Shown here piece after piece: positions 1-12,600 of a stretch of DNA of 64,000 bases. Source of the stretch: Temnopleurus reevesii (lineage: Eukaryota; Echinodermata; Echinoidea; Temnopleuroida; Temnopleuridae). The stretch lies in contig BQKZ01000043.1 in the NCBI GenBank assembly GCA_036244855.1, forward strand, positions 112,586-176,585, given 5' to 3'. The notes beneath the pieces were generated by a model, which worked only from the letters and a program-made list of their open reading frames with translations, did not search any database and had not been told where the DNA came from. How positions within the stretch are numbered: the stretch's first letter is position 1; each line of letters opens with the position of its first letter. The position numbers were made by a program, and so were the translations under genes.

Positions 1-321
1 GGAATGAAGTAAATGTCGATCAACAAAACTCTTCACCCCAAGCCTTGGAATTAAATAAACTATTATGAAACACAACCAATCAAGTCTGGCTGAAATTGTC
101 TCATCCATGTTTGTTCACATACCATTTTGTTGTTTAATTGCACACAACAGCGCTACTGTTGTTACTTTACAAATGTGGGTTTCAAAATCTCATAATTACT
201 TGCAGTTATTTCGAGGAATGAAATCAAAGGGACTGAATCTGCCAATTGTGGGAATACAGATTCTTTCTATTTCTAAGCGATAGAGCTAATCCCTCATTCC
301 ATTCTTGCTCCATATTCCCTC

Positions 322-648
322 GTCATTATTTGACTCACCTCTCTTTCTGTCCATTTCTTTGCCTCCCTCTATTCTTTTCTTGTTCCATATTTCTTTTCTT
401 TATGCCTCTCTCTCTCTCCTTCTTTCTCTGTTTTCTCCCTCACTTCCTTCTATCTCTCTGTCTCTCTTTCTCCCCCTACTTCCCTCTCCTTCTCTCTCTC
501 TCTTCCCCTCCCTAACTCTCTCTCCCTGCTCACTCTCTCTCTCTCTCTCTTCTCTCTCCCCCTCTTTCTCTGTCCCTCCTTCTTTATCTATCTCCCTCTC
601 TCTCTCTGTCCATCTCTCTTTATCTCTTTTCTCTCTCTTTCATCTCGC
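322..648. repeat. Pyrimidine-rich low-complexity tract
   Basis: About 330 bases are almost entirely C and T on the + strand, with long CT-dinucleotide runs. Open frames through it translate as Ser/Leu/Pro/Phe strings and are artefacts. Such polypurine/polypyrimidine stretches are common in animal intergenic DNA. Confidence 0.9.
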
Positions 649-1044
649 CAATCAGGTAGGCAAGGTCAAAAGAGAATAAGTTGTCAGAGAATGATTACAC
701 CAATTACTATGGCGGACATTAATCACGCTGCTAAAGCCCAACAATCGACTCTTTCTTTCAAACTTCAAAAATCAGAATAGGTAGATTTTGACAAAGAAAG
801 AAGGAGTTGGGTAGTGTTTGAATAAAAAAGACAGACAATGTAATGGTATGTCTGTCTACATACCATACAACATGTCTCATTAATGATTCTCAACAATTTT
901 TGTTTTGTGGGGAAAAGTGACTCCCCTCTCTCTGTTACATATGTTGTATAAGGATAGATGTACAATAATAGACAGTGGTTCAACACTATTAGAAAGTGCT
1001 GGAAATGGTTTCAAGTCTTATAAAATTGATAGGAGTGAGAAAGA

Positions 1045-1099
1045 TGAGGGTAAGATATTACATTAATAAAGAGTTGAGGGTAAGATATTACATTAATAA
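1045..1099. repeat. 30-bp-period tandem duplication
   Basis: A 25-base block beginning TGAGGGTAAGATATTACATT occurs at 1045-1069 and again without change at 1075-1099, a period of 30 bases. The identity of the copies suggests a recent local duplication. Confidence 0.85.
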
Positions 1100-2659
1100 C
1101 GGGCAAGTAACTTTTTGTAAAGAGCAATGGATGTGAGAAGTCATAGAGTGTGCGATGAAAAGATTATGAAAGATACGAAGAGAATCAAGAAGCGAGATGG
1201 AGTGAAAAAAACAGAGTGAGAAAGTTGATATGGTGTGGTTGCTTGCTGTGCGATGGTTCATTCTAATATTGATTATTGTACATGAATGGAATTGTGATAA
1301 TGAGTGTAGAGAGTGAGCAGCAAACCTCCACAGTGGGATGCCCTTACAGTAACAAGCCTTTAACCCTTTCAACCCATCAAAGATGAAGTAGAACATGGTT
1401 TGTCATCTTGTGGCTGGGGAGGGGTTAATTTGCTCTGCCCGAAATCCGTAGAACAAAGGTCAAAGCGGGCGGTAGGGAAATAGGAATTGAAGTGAGCAGG
1501 TTGTATCGGCGGTCTGACATTGTACGTGCTCACTGGCTTGGAAAAACCAAGTATGCACGGCATAAAAGGTGTTGGCTCGCCAAATCACGACCAACAACTG
1601 CTAAAATCATAATACAAGATAAAGAGAGTAGAAGAGAGAATGAAAACTATCCTACTGTGTCAAGCAGAAAGAGACTAAATAAAAGAGAGGAGAGCCAGCG
1701 CTCTTTTTTTCTATTCTGCTTGTGTGTGCAGAGTTTAATAAGATTAAGACGTATGAATAGGAGCGGTTCATGCGGGGGCTGATTTATTAATTATATCTGG
1801 GAATTATTATGATTGGGTGTATGGCTGTGCTATGTGTGTTAATAATGTAGAGAGCAGATGTGAGCTTTATACTGCAATGAGTAGAGGTGTGTGCGGCCAG
1901 TACTTACTAAAACCAATCACGGAATTACATTGGAATATGTCTACTTTAGATTCACATTGCAAAGGTTAGTAGGATAGTCTTTCGTAAATGTCTGTCTTAG
2001 GTTCATTTGGATGGCTTTTTGTTAATTGTTTCATTGTCCTCTGCAAACCTTGATCATAATTTATCTCCTCTATTCTTAATGCACAATACATAAGTATGTA
2101 TAAAAATCATGTACCAAAATAATAATTGTTGATTCTTGTAAAAGCTTCAAGATTCATTTTTACAGCTTTAAGATTCATTTTTCCTGTTGGTTACGCTCAA
2201 GTTTTACATGTATTATTAGGTCTGTCACATGGCTTTGTTAAATTGTTTAAAAAGTTTGGAATGTATTAGAATTTACTCAAAATGTCTGGAATTTGTCATT
2301 GAGCTCTGTTTTATATCTATGATTATATGATTTTCTATGATTGATTATAAGAACACCAAGAATTGAACTGGATGAAGGTGTTTCTCTTGTCTTTCTTCTT
2401 TGTTTGCCAGCTGTTGAAGGGTTTGCCATGCTTGCTTGGTCTCATCACACCCCTCCCATTATCACTCATCGCCAGTGCTGCAGCTAATTAACGTCACATC
2501 ATCCCCCAGTTCTATCTCCCGCTTCTTGCTTTCATCCACATACCTCCAGATCCTGCTCATCCCCAAATATTCTCACGTCAGCAAAACAAGCCGCGCAACT
2601 ATTGATTGCCACAAATATAAAGTACACCGGTAGCTAGACAGAGAGCTGTCAGACATGGC

Positions 2660-2803
2660 CAGAAAGAGGAGAGGAGAGGAGAGGAGGAAGGAGGAGAAGA
2701 GGATGAGAGGTGGAAAGGGGGATGCGAGGAGGAAGAAGGATATTCAAGGGGAGAGTGATAGGAAAGATGAAGGAGGGAAGAGAGAGTGATGGAGGGATTG
2801 AGG
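2660..2803. repeat. Purine-rich low-complexity tract
   Basis: The + strand is almost pure A and G here (GAGGAGAGGA-type repeats). Minus-strand open frames crossing it are Ser/Pro/Leu low complexity and are not genes. Confidence 0.85.
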
Positions 2804-3593
2804 AAGTGTATTTTAGAATACTGTTCACATGCCATGGTAGTCCATAAATAATCATACATAGATTTATCTCAAGCTAGTTATCTGAGAATCCTGGAGTGTG
2901 TACATTTTTTCTCTCCACCTTTCATCCTATCCCTCCTCATATCAAACATGATAGTTTATCTTATGCAGGAGAAAGATGAAGGAATTGAGATTGATCTTAG
3001 GAGACAAGAGAGAAAGAAGGAAGGACTCCCAGTATGCTGCATAGTGTGTTGAACGTTGATAGGCAGGGCTTGGGAGTGCGGGAAATCAGTGCAGAGACTT
3101 GATGAATATTCCAGGCCTACTGACTCATTTTCAGGTCATATAGGTCAAGTCCAAGAATGCCAAGCTTCGTTGTTTTATACAATGGCTTGCAACCGAGATG
3201 GGCTAGAGCCTCGTGATTTAGAGAGATGGATGAATAACGGCTGAGAGAGAAAATATGTTCGTTTGCGGTGAGAGTGAGAGTAAAGTTAGAGATAGATGAG
3301 AAAATGTAAATAAATAGCATTTGGTCCCCTTGTGAGTTCACATACCTTTGCCCGGTTCCCATACTGTAATTAAAAACTGGTGCAAAGCAGTATTCTCTTA
3401 CTCCACCTATACCATCATCTTCTTATATCTGAGAAATGATAAAAACGAGAGGGAAGAAAGCGAACAAACACTGAGGAGTGTCTCCTGGGAGAGTTCAGTC
3501 TTCCTGTCGAAAGTACCCACAACCCTTTGCTGTAGGAAACTTGAGACCATCAGTGTTGGGTCAAAATTAATCAATCCAAGCAATCTAGTCTTT

Positions 3594-4388
3594 NNNNNNN
3601 NNNNNNNNNNNNNNNNNNNNNNNNNNNNNNNNNNNNNNNNNNNNNNNNNNNNNNNNNNNNNNNNNNNNNNNNNNNNNNNNNNNNNNNNNNNNNNNNNNNN
3701 NNNNNNNNNNNNNNNNNNNNNNNNNNNNNNNNNNNNNNNNNNNNNNNNNNNNNNNNNNNNNNNNNNNNNNNNNNNNNNNNNNNNNNNNNNNNNNNNNNNN
3801 NNNNNNNNNNNNNNNNNNNNNNNNNNNNNNNNNNNNNNNNNNNNNNNNNNNNNNNNNNNNNNNNNNNNNNNNNNNNNNNNNNNNNNNNNNNNNNNNNNNN
3901 NNNNNNNNNNNNNNNNNNNNNNNNNNNNNNNNNNNNNNNNNNNNNNNNNNNNNNNNNNNNNNNNNNNNNNNNNNNNNNNNNNNNNNNNNNNNNNNNNNNN
4001 NNNNNNNNNNNNNNNNNNNNNNNNNNNNNNNNNNNNNNNNNNNNNNNNNNNNNNNNNNNNNNNNNNNNNNNNNNNNNNNNNNNNNNNNNNNNNNNNNNNN
4101 NNNNNNNNNNNNNNNNNNNNNNNNNNNNNNNNNNNNNNNNNNNNNNNNNNNNNNNNNNNNNNNNNNNNNNNNNNNNNNNNNNNNNNNNNNNNNNNNNNNN
4201 NNNNNNNNNNNNNNNNNNNNNNNNNNNNNNNNNNNNNNNNNNNNNNNNNNNNNNNNNNNNNNNNNNNNNNNNNNNNNNNNNNNNNNNNNNNNNNNNNNNN
4301 NNNNNNNNNNNNNNNNNNNNNNNNNNNNNNNNNNNNNNNNNNNNNNNNNNNNNNNNNNNNNNNNNNNNNNNNNNNNNNNNNNNNNNNN
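3594..4388. other. Assembly gap (795 N)
   Basis: A continuous run of N. Open frames of 328 and 416 codons that cross it consist mostly of unknown residues and carry no information. A CTCACTTTCCTTCTTTC-like unit appears twice just right of the gap (4389-4425), so the gap may lie in repetitive pyrimidine DNA. Confidence 0.99.
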
Positions 4389-7300
4389 CTCACTTTCCTT
4401 CTTTCTAGCTCACTTTCCTTCTTTCAATCCAACCCATTTCCTTCAATACTCATTAGTTTTGCACAACTCCATATCCTATCATACTTCAACAAATTACCAG
4501 ACATATGGAAATGTTTGAAAATCTTCTTTTTTCTGTTCCTGTCTCCGGTTTACAACATGTCTGTCTGGTTTTCATTTTTGTTGTACTTTTTTGTTTAGTT
4601 TTGAAGTTTTTAACAGATCATTAATTGTGAGCTTCTTTTTTAGGCTCTATCTGCCTTCCTGTGGCTAAAGGCAATTTGACATTGAACATGTCTCACTAAA
4701 TTCCAATTGACAGGGAATGTGAATGGATTAATATATACAAGCTTTTTCATTATGCCATGAAAATGGTTCGGAAAAAAAAAAAAAATTCATTATTATCCGT
4801 TAATACGAATGAAGGATCAAGAATGAAACTTTACATTTTTTTATTCTCCCGTCATCTGAAACATATGAAATTGTTCAATACTTGCTGTACCTCAAACAAT
4901 GTTCCTAATATAATCCCCACATTATTGCAGTGCATCGATATGAATTTCCATGTAAATGAAAATATGTAGAGAAATGAAAGGCTGACATTTTAGCGTGTGT
5001 TGTAGATGGAGCAATCCTTGAAGTTTCTTGAGTAGATTCTGGATTCTCCATTACTCTAACACCTCAGCATTCCCCTGGCTAGTAAACTACAAGCTTAAAA
5101 AGGCAAATCACATCAGGGCACTAATGAGAGAGGGCCCTCATCTCACAGCTCAGCTTCCCAATTAAAAGCATATTTAATATACATGAACAAACCCTTGCAA
5201 TTTTCACATGCCCTGGAAGAGCGTATAGCTCCTTAGCTTCCATCCATCAAACTCACTCCCCGTGGAAAATGAATGATTAATACTCTCACTCCATTTGACA
5301 AGGATGCTATTTTCTTGGCTCTGGCCGTTCCATAATTCCCACTTCCCCCTCCTTGGTGAGGCAAGGAAGATCCTCTGTCTATCCCGCGCTGTCTTCTTGT
5401 TATCGCAATAAACTATTAATGAGTTGGTATGCTTGAGCTCTGTCCTGGAGGAATGGTCTACTGCTAAACTAGCACTTATGCTCAGAGGCAAAGTGTATAC
5501 ACAAATCTGCTCTCTTCTCATACATCCCTTTACTCCGTCTTTTTTCTGCCATCAATTTTCAACCATGAACTTGTAAATATTGACTGAACATAAAATCTTG
5601 AACTATTTTTTTTAACTTTCTTATTCTCCCTACATATGCAAATAGATTAGGATGTACTGTCTTAACATTACAAGTTTTGTTTAATAGGATTGTTGTAATA
5701 ACATACTACCTAGACCTATAAAAAAGAAGTTGTTTGGTTGCCCCAAAACCGAACAACACTCTGAATTTGGCCAACCTTATTTTCACTTATTCATTTTCTG
5801 TTCATTCACATAAAAATAATAGATAATTTGAATTAAGGTAATGAAAAATCATTTATAATTGTTGATTTCTTGACCCCCAACGTCAGTACTTTCCAATAGA
5901 CTGCAATACCCATCTATTTTTCTAACCGACTGATACCATCTCCCAAATATGGCATTGTTGGGCAACCAAACAAGATTTGTTTCCTTGTTCTTGGACTAGA
6001 ATTCTGAAAGTCAAGCTTACAGGACAATTAACTCTAGGTTGTTCATTGGTGCATGATGATAGTTTATTGAGCGCTGTCTTTGTGATTGCATATTTTACAG
6101 GTGGAGACCTTGGCGCGCTCCACTTATTCTTTCCTTTTCATCGGCAATTAAACAAGTTGAGGTTTCCTGCACCAATCATAACTGTGTCGGTGTAGGCCAT
6201 TGAATTGTCTGTCATAGGTCACTTGTATACTGCCCCCTCTAGGTAGTGTGTTGAGAGGGTTTCATTCATACAATATGTGTACTTGATTTAGAAACAAGCA
6301 GGTCTCAAGAATGAAAAGTTCATTTATCATAGTCTTTATATTTGATTCTGACAGCACAGGCTAATACCACTTGGTCTATTCAAGTCCTGATCTTTTGTAG
6401 CAGAGAGAGGGTTAATTGAGTAGAGATGTGAAGAGAGGGGTGCTTATAAGTATTGGAACCATCTGAATAGAGAAACAAGAAAGCTGCATCTATAGTATGG
6501 GTGTAACTATATGTGTTGACAAGATCATTGTACAAGCCTTGCGGACAAGAGATCACCTCTGCTGGGTGTCATAAGGGCCTTAACATGTTGGTCTTTAATT
6601 CTTTCTTCCTCTAAATGTGCCATATCCTCAAAGGATTGTTCAAGAGATCTTGCAGACACCAAGCCATACTCCAGGAAGTTTATTCTAGATTAATTGCAGA
6701 AATAAGGCTCTCATATTATTCTTTCATTTTACCCAACAACAAGTCTGCATTTTTCATTAAAATGGGAGGAAGTTGAGCTAGGAATTGAAATGGCAAGACT
6801 GAAAGAACTTCAAGAGACTTGTCATTTTTTTCTTGTCAATATCTGGTGATTAAATTGATTTGTCTCATACTTCTGTAGCTCCTTCAAGCTCAAGGAAAGT
6901 TTTTGTAAATGCGAATAAAATTTCACTCAAAATGTGAATAATTATATTATATTGTATCATGAATATACTTCACAATAATTGTGTGAAATGTAAATGAGGT
7001 TGGTAAAGCTATGAGCTAAAATATGACAAAAACATACAAGTTTTAACCACCATTTTCTTCCGTGATAAAGAACACCTACTCTTACAAAGAATTGGATGAA
7101 AATGTCAGAAGTTAACTTTTGTGTATACCTCTGCATTATCCTGGAAATAATCAAGCATATGCCTGATGGAATATCGTTACCAAGAGAGGGGGCTAAATAT
7201 GAAAAAAGCGATCAAATTAACATTTTCCAAAGGAATCAGTACACAAAAAATAATGTTATGGTCTCAAAGTGTTTGTAAAATTATATGCTTTGATAAACAT

Positions 7301-7920
7301 ACCTTATAATTAGATATTTTTTCTTCATCTTTACCTAAACTATATTTGGGCTTAAATTTATGATGAAGCTTAATAATTGTATATGCCATGGTCCTAATTC
7401 ACAATCCGTAGTCATTGCTATAATAGGTCAGTGCATATATTTAGAGGCAATATGGACTTTGCAGGTGGATATCATTTCGAGGAATAATTTTACTATAAAA
7501 CCCGTGAGCTTTTAAAGGCCTATCATTGTAGAGTACAATTATTTACTGTTATTATTGATAGGGAAGAGTCTCTTAAGTTGTGATGAACAAAAAGGCACAT
7601 TTTGATTTTCAAAGAATTTTGGTAGCACATAAATGTGATGTATGATATTTAGGTGCAGAATGTCTCTGGGGGATGTGCTCTGTGCGGTGCGCTTGAGTCA
7701 TAATGTAGGATAAGATAGAAGGTGAAACGCTACCCACAGAACAAGAGCTCTGTGTGCTGGAGAGAAAGTGCATGTAAGGACTGATTTGGTCATGCGCGGA
7801 GGGTAGGCCCTAATCATTTCTTAAATAAAGGGTGCCACTGTACTTTGTGAAATGTAAGAGTGACCTAATTCAATGGCTGCCCTCTTAAGTCCATCAGCCT
7901 CTTGATGTAACCGAAACCGT

Positions 7921-8700
7921 TCTCTCGCTGGACCCTTCTTCCTCTCTTCATCCTCTCTTCATTCTCGAATCCAATCTCTCCATCTCTCTTCCTCTTTTTC
8001 TCACTTGTCTTCCTCTTCAGCCTCATATTTGTTCTCTCCACATCCAGTTATACCATATTTTCATCCCTCTTCCTCGCTTCTGTTTTAAGCTAGTCTTATT
8101 CTTTTTTTAGCTTGCATCTCGCATCTTCCATCCTCTCTTCTATCTCAATGGTATTTTATATTTTATCTTCATTGTCTTTTTTTTTAATTGTTTTCCTTTA
8201 TTCCATTTCTCACCATTTTGACATGCTTCTATTATCCTTTCTTCCCCTTCTTCATTTCCCCCATCTTCCTCCCTCCCGTATTCCCTCCTCTCTTAATCCT
8301 TTATCATCTGTAGCAATGATCACTCCATCTTACCCCCCTCTCTCTCTCTCTCTCTCTCTCTTTCAATCTCTTTCCTCTTTCAGATTCATTTTCTCTCTCT
8401 CCTACACTTGTACTTTGTCCTATCTTTTCCCTTTATTCCTTTTATTCTTCATCTTGTTCCTCCCCATACTCCTTCCTTAACTCACACACTCTCTCTCTCT
8501 TTCTCTATTCTGTACATCGCCCCTACTCTGTATCCTGTAATCCTTTCTAACCAGCCTCCAAGACACAATCTGGATATTCCCAAGCTCTTTACAGCTTTGT
8601 CTGTGCCCCATATTGTCTCTCTCCAATATCTTGATTTTCTCTGCTTTCTTTCCTTTTTCTCTCCTCTCATTCTATCCCCTGCTCCCTTCTACCTCTTGAG
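7921..8700. repeat. Pyrimidine-rich stretch with (CT)n core
   Basis: A diffuse C/T-rich region with an almost pure CT run at about 8337-8363. The apparent plus-strand frames at 8112-8480 and 8408-8824 are Ser/Leu/Phe/Pro-rich because of this composition and are rejected as genes. Confidence 0.75.
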
Positions 8701-9617
8701 TGCTTCCTATCTGGAATCCAGCAAGATACACGCTCCCCTCACACACATTCTTCTTTTTATATGCAACTGGTTGTGTTCTCTTCTCTGTTTTAATCAAATA
8801 CAACCAAATTACCTCTTCAAATAGCAGCCAGAAAATAGGCAAGAGTGCAAATTCTCCATTAACGCTCGTGCCATGTTAAGTGTCTTGGCTTTTCTTCTGT
8901 ATTCTCTAGATTGTCAAGGCCATTTGCTGCTGAATGACTAAATTACAATTCTTGCTTCAAGTGCCAAGGCATTTACCATTTCTCTTGATCCGTTTCTGCT
9001 CTTTTCTTTATTTCATTCCGTTGCATTTCTACCATTATCATCTCGCACCTCTCAGTCTTTGCCTCTTGAGTTGCTCTTTGCATTTTAATGCCTTTACCAA
9101 ATGCGTGCTACATTAATGAGCCTCCATTCCACGTATGGCATATGGGAGTGAAGTGCATAATTTACTTATACCTCAGCAGCACCAGGGAATTTTATGACAG
9201 TCTCTTTCCTGTGAGAAGGAAGCAGAGATAGAGAGAGCGCTAATTTGAGAGCGCGCACGATCAGTAATTGTCATAAGAAAAGTTTATCATTTTGGTTTTT
9301 TCATCATTCAAAAAATACTTACAAATGCATTGAAAAGTATTTTCCAAGGCTCTTAGTGTTGATATTCAAAAGGGATAGCACTCTACATTTTACCCGTTTA
9401 TTATTTTGGAGAAAAGCACTGAATTTCAATGACTCGTAATTTGACAGTTTTGTTCTCAAAATGATAATAAACAATGATTTGAAAATGATTGCCTGAGTAA
9501 AATTGTAATCTTTTGAATATGTCAATGACTGTTATGCTTATGAATTTTTCTTTGTTTTCTCTTTTTTTCTTTGCATTAGATGGAGCATGATGAGGGCGCT
9601 TTGATGGAAGCTTTGAT

Positions 9618-9638
9618 GTGATTGCTGCTCTCATCCAG
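9618..9638 (+). promoter_or_regulatory. Probable 3' splice acceptor before the ZFHX start exon
   Basis: A pyrimidine-rich run ends in CAG at 9636-9638, giving TGCTCTCATCCAG before GTGTACC. The frame of the ZFHX ATG is closed upstream by TGA codons at 9602 and 9614, so coding sequence does not simply extend left. Together these suggest an upstream non-coding exon spliced to 9639, leaving a 17-nt leader before the ATG. Without transcript data, a transcription start just upstream is also possible. Confidence 0.55.
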
Positions 9639-9655
9639 GTGTACCAACCACCATC

Positions 9656-12600
9656 ATGGCTGAGCTACAATCACCACCATCCTCCATTGTAGATGGACCA
9701 ACATTAGAACCAGGACCGGACTGTGTCAACCAGCAGGTTGATTCACTCTGCAACAAAGACCTGCAGATGGATGGCATGGAGGAGAACTGCAATGCAGAGG
9801 AAACTACTGAAGCTGACATGAAGGACTATTTAGCACACAACAAGGACGAAGAGATGAGGTTAGAACCGGAGGATGATTCCCTTGGTTACAACGATATGAG
9901 CAACGAGGAAGAAGGTGGAGAGGAAGATGAAACACCTGGAACTGTGCGAGAAGTCACCTGCAGCAAGTGCTCAAACAAGTTCACTGACCTACAGACGTAC
10001 ATGGAGCATAGCTGTATCATGACCAACTGTGACGAAAGCTTGGCTGCAGATGATGACAGACTCATATCAGTGAGCGGTAATGAAAGTGAACTCAGTGATG
10101 CGGAAAATTTCCAAGGTGAGATCGTCTACCAACCGGATGGGTCGGCGTATCTCATTGATGGAAACGAACGATCAGATAAGGAGGGTAATCATACCCCTGT
10201 TGAGAGTGCTCCAACTGATCTCAGTAAACTGTTTAAAGAACAAAGTAATATGAGTGTACTGCCAGGCATTGTGAACTCTTTACACATACCTGGATACATG
10301 ACCATGGGCAACATTTCTAGCTACGGTCCAGGGATGTCGGGCCCATACGGAACACCTATTGTGCATAGTTTCAAGGTCTACGATGTCAGAAACAAGGCTG
10401 AAAGTGAAGACGATATAGACAATGAAAAAGAGGACAAACACAGCTTTGGTGGTGCATCAGTAGGAAAACCAATCCTCATGTGTTTCTTGTGTAAACTCTC
10501 ATTCGGTTTTGCCAAATCTTTTATGACACATGCAACTCATGAACACAAAATGACATTGAACGAGGAGGAGAAGCAGATCATGGGGAAGAAGGACCAGTCT
10601 GCCATCATTCAGGGTTTAGGGAAGGAAAAAGAACCGCTCTTGTCGTTCCTGGAGCCCAAAGCCAAACCTCAACAACAGCAAGCAGCCCACAGTATATCCA
10701 ACCTGAGACTCCAGCCCCCAGGCAGTCTTGGGACATCTGTGTACTCAAGTGCCAATTCCAATGTAAGCTACATGTATCCTGTTTCAGTTGCTATCAGTAC
10801 TACATCAAACACCACCACTACCACCATCTCTTCTACCTCAGATGCTGCTCGCTCCGACGCCACCAGTTTACCTAGGGATATGCTAAATACGGCAGGATTG
10901 CTACATAACAGTACTGCTCTCAAGGAAGAATTGCAGGACACCTCTGGTGCAGATGGTGTATCCCATCGGCCCGCCTCCAGAGACTCTGAAGACTTCTACA
11001 GATCACATCACTCAACTGAAATAGACACTGCCAAGGAGAATCTGAGACGAGAGCTGATTAAACGAAGTTTATCTGGTGCTGATGAATCGGATTCCACCAA
11101 GAAGTCTCCAGACCACGTCCAAGAAAGAGAGGCTGAACTGCTGGACGGCCCCTCAGGGTCTCCAACTAATAACAACAACAACAAGGAAGGGTACAGGGAA
11201 GGTGAACAGTCTGCATCAAACATGGAAGAAGATCTTGAGGACATTCCTCACAATCATGATCCATCAGTTGCCGGCAGTGTGGAGTGCCCTAAGTGTGATA
11301 TGGTGCTGGGCTCATCACGTTCTCTTGGAGGTCACATGACCATGATGCACTCACGCAATTCCTGCAAAACTCTGAAATGCCCCAAGTGTAATTGGCACTA
11401 CAAGTATCAGCAGACGTTGGAAGCTCACATGAAAGAGAAACATCCTGAAAGTGAATCAAAATGTATCTACTGTGAGTCAAGCCAACCCCATCCAAGGCTG
11501 TCAAGAGGAGAATCCTACACTTGTGGCTACAAACCATACCGCTGTGAAATATGCAACTATTCCACAACGACCAAGGGTAACCTGAGCATCCATATGCAGT
11601 CGGACAAGCATCTGAACAACATGCAGGAGCTGCAGAATGGCAGTGATCATATCTACATGCACCATAAGATGAATGATCTCGCCCAGGCTGCCAAACCAAA
11701 GCACAAGCAAACATGGAGGTGTGATGTCTGTGACTATGAGACCAATGTCGCCAGGAATCTTCGCATCCACATGACAAGCGAGAAACACATCCACAACATG
11801 ATGGCCATCCAGCAGAACGTGTCACAGATGCAACGTGAGATGCAGAACAACATCGGTGGTGGAATGCCGTCTGAGGAATCAATGTATATGATGCTAGGGG
11901 GAGGGCAGAATTCGATGATGCCAGTGATGCATGGTCAGGAGCCAAGTATGATGGACATGCAGTCCTTCATGGCACAGTACCAGTATGACCCTGCAGCATA
12001 CAGTCAGTGGATGAATAACATGGCTATGGGTATGAATGTCCAGGAAGCAGCCGCAGCAGCTCCTCATCCTAACACTCCAGATGATCCAGCAAAGAACGAA
12101 CCTCTCACACTCTACCAATGCTCCATCTGTAACAATTTCAACACAGAGAACATGGACGACCTGCATATTCACGTTCACAGAGACCGCAGTGAACCCAACA
12201 TGGCTCTATGGAGAGCCATCATTGGTGACATGCAACAGTGTATGCTCTGTAATTATTCCACACAAGTCAAGGCCAACTTTCAGCTTCATCTGAAGACGGA
12301 CAAACATCAACAGAAACTGCAGCTCTTCAACCACATCAGGGAAGGAGGAAAGCAGAATGAATGGAGGCTCAAGTACATGAATGTTGGAAATCCCGTTCAA
12401 GTTAGATGCAATGCTTGTGACTTCTACACTCACAGCGTCGACAAACTGCGAGCTCATTCCCACCCAAATAATTATCGACATGAGACTAGTTTAAAGCTCT
12501 TCCGACACATGCAGAGCATCAACATTACGATGAACGTGGAGACACGCCGCTTCCACTGCCCTCTATGCAGTTTTTATACCAGAACCAAGTTCAACTTGAT

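Larger units (their letters stand above)
1..9638. other. Upstream non-coding region of the ZFHX gene
   Basis: No convincing coding exon was found here. Open frames are short, or are made of pyrimidine tracts read as Ser/Leu/Phe, or span the N run. The stretch holds low-complexity pyrimidine and purine tracts, one assembly gap and otherwise unique AT-rich DNA. Because the first coding exon of ZFHX seems to begin at a splice acceptor (9638), part of this region is probably 5' intron or promoter DNA, and a non-coding first exon may lie here or further left. I could not locate the promoter. Confidence 0.6.

Noticed and set aside
305..679. 124-codon open frame on the + strand
   Set aside because: It is a translation of a CT-rich low-complexity tract (Ser/Leu/Pro repeats) and has no domain.
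3348..4598. Apparent 416-codon frame and an opposing 328-codon frame
   Set aside because: Both cross the 795-base N run; the known flanks are short and unremarkable.
8112..8824. Two overlapping hydrophobic frames on the + strand
   Set aside because: They come from pyrimidine-rich DNA read as Leu/Phe/Ser; they are not membrane proteins.
11289..11945. 218-codon antisense frame inside the ZFHX exon
   Set aside because: It is a shadow of the long coding frame with its biased codons; no family pattern is visible.
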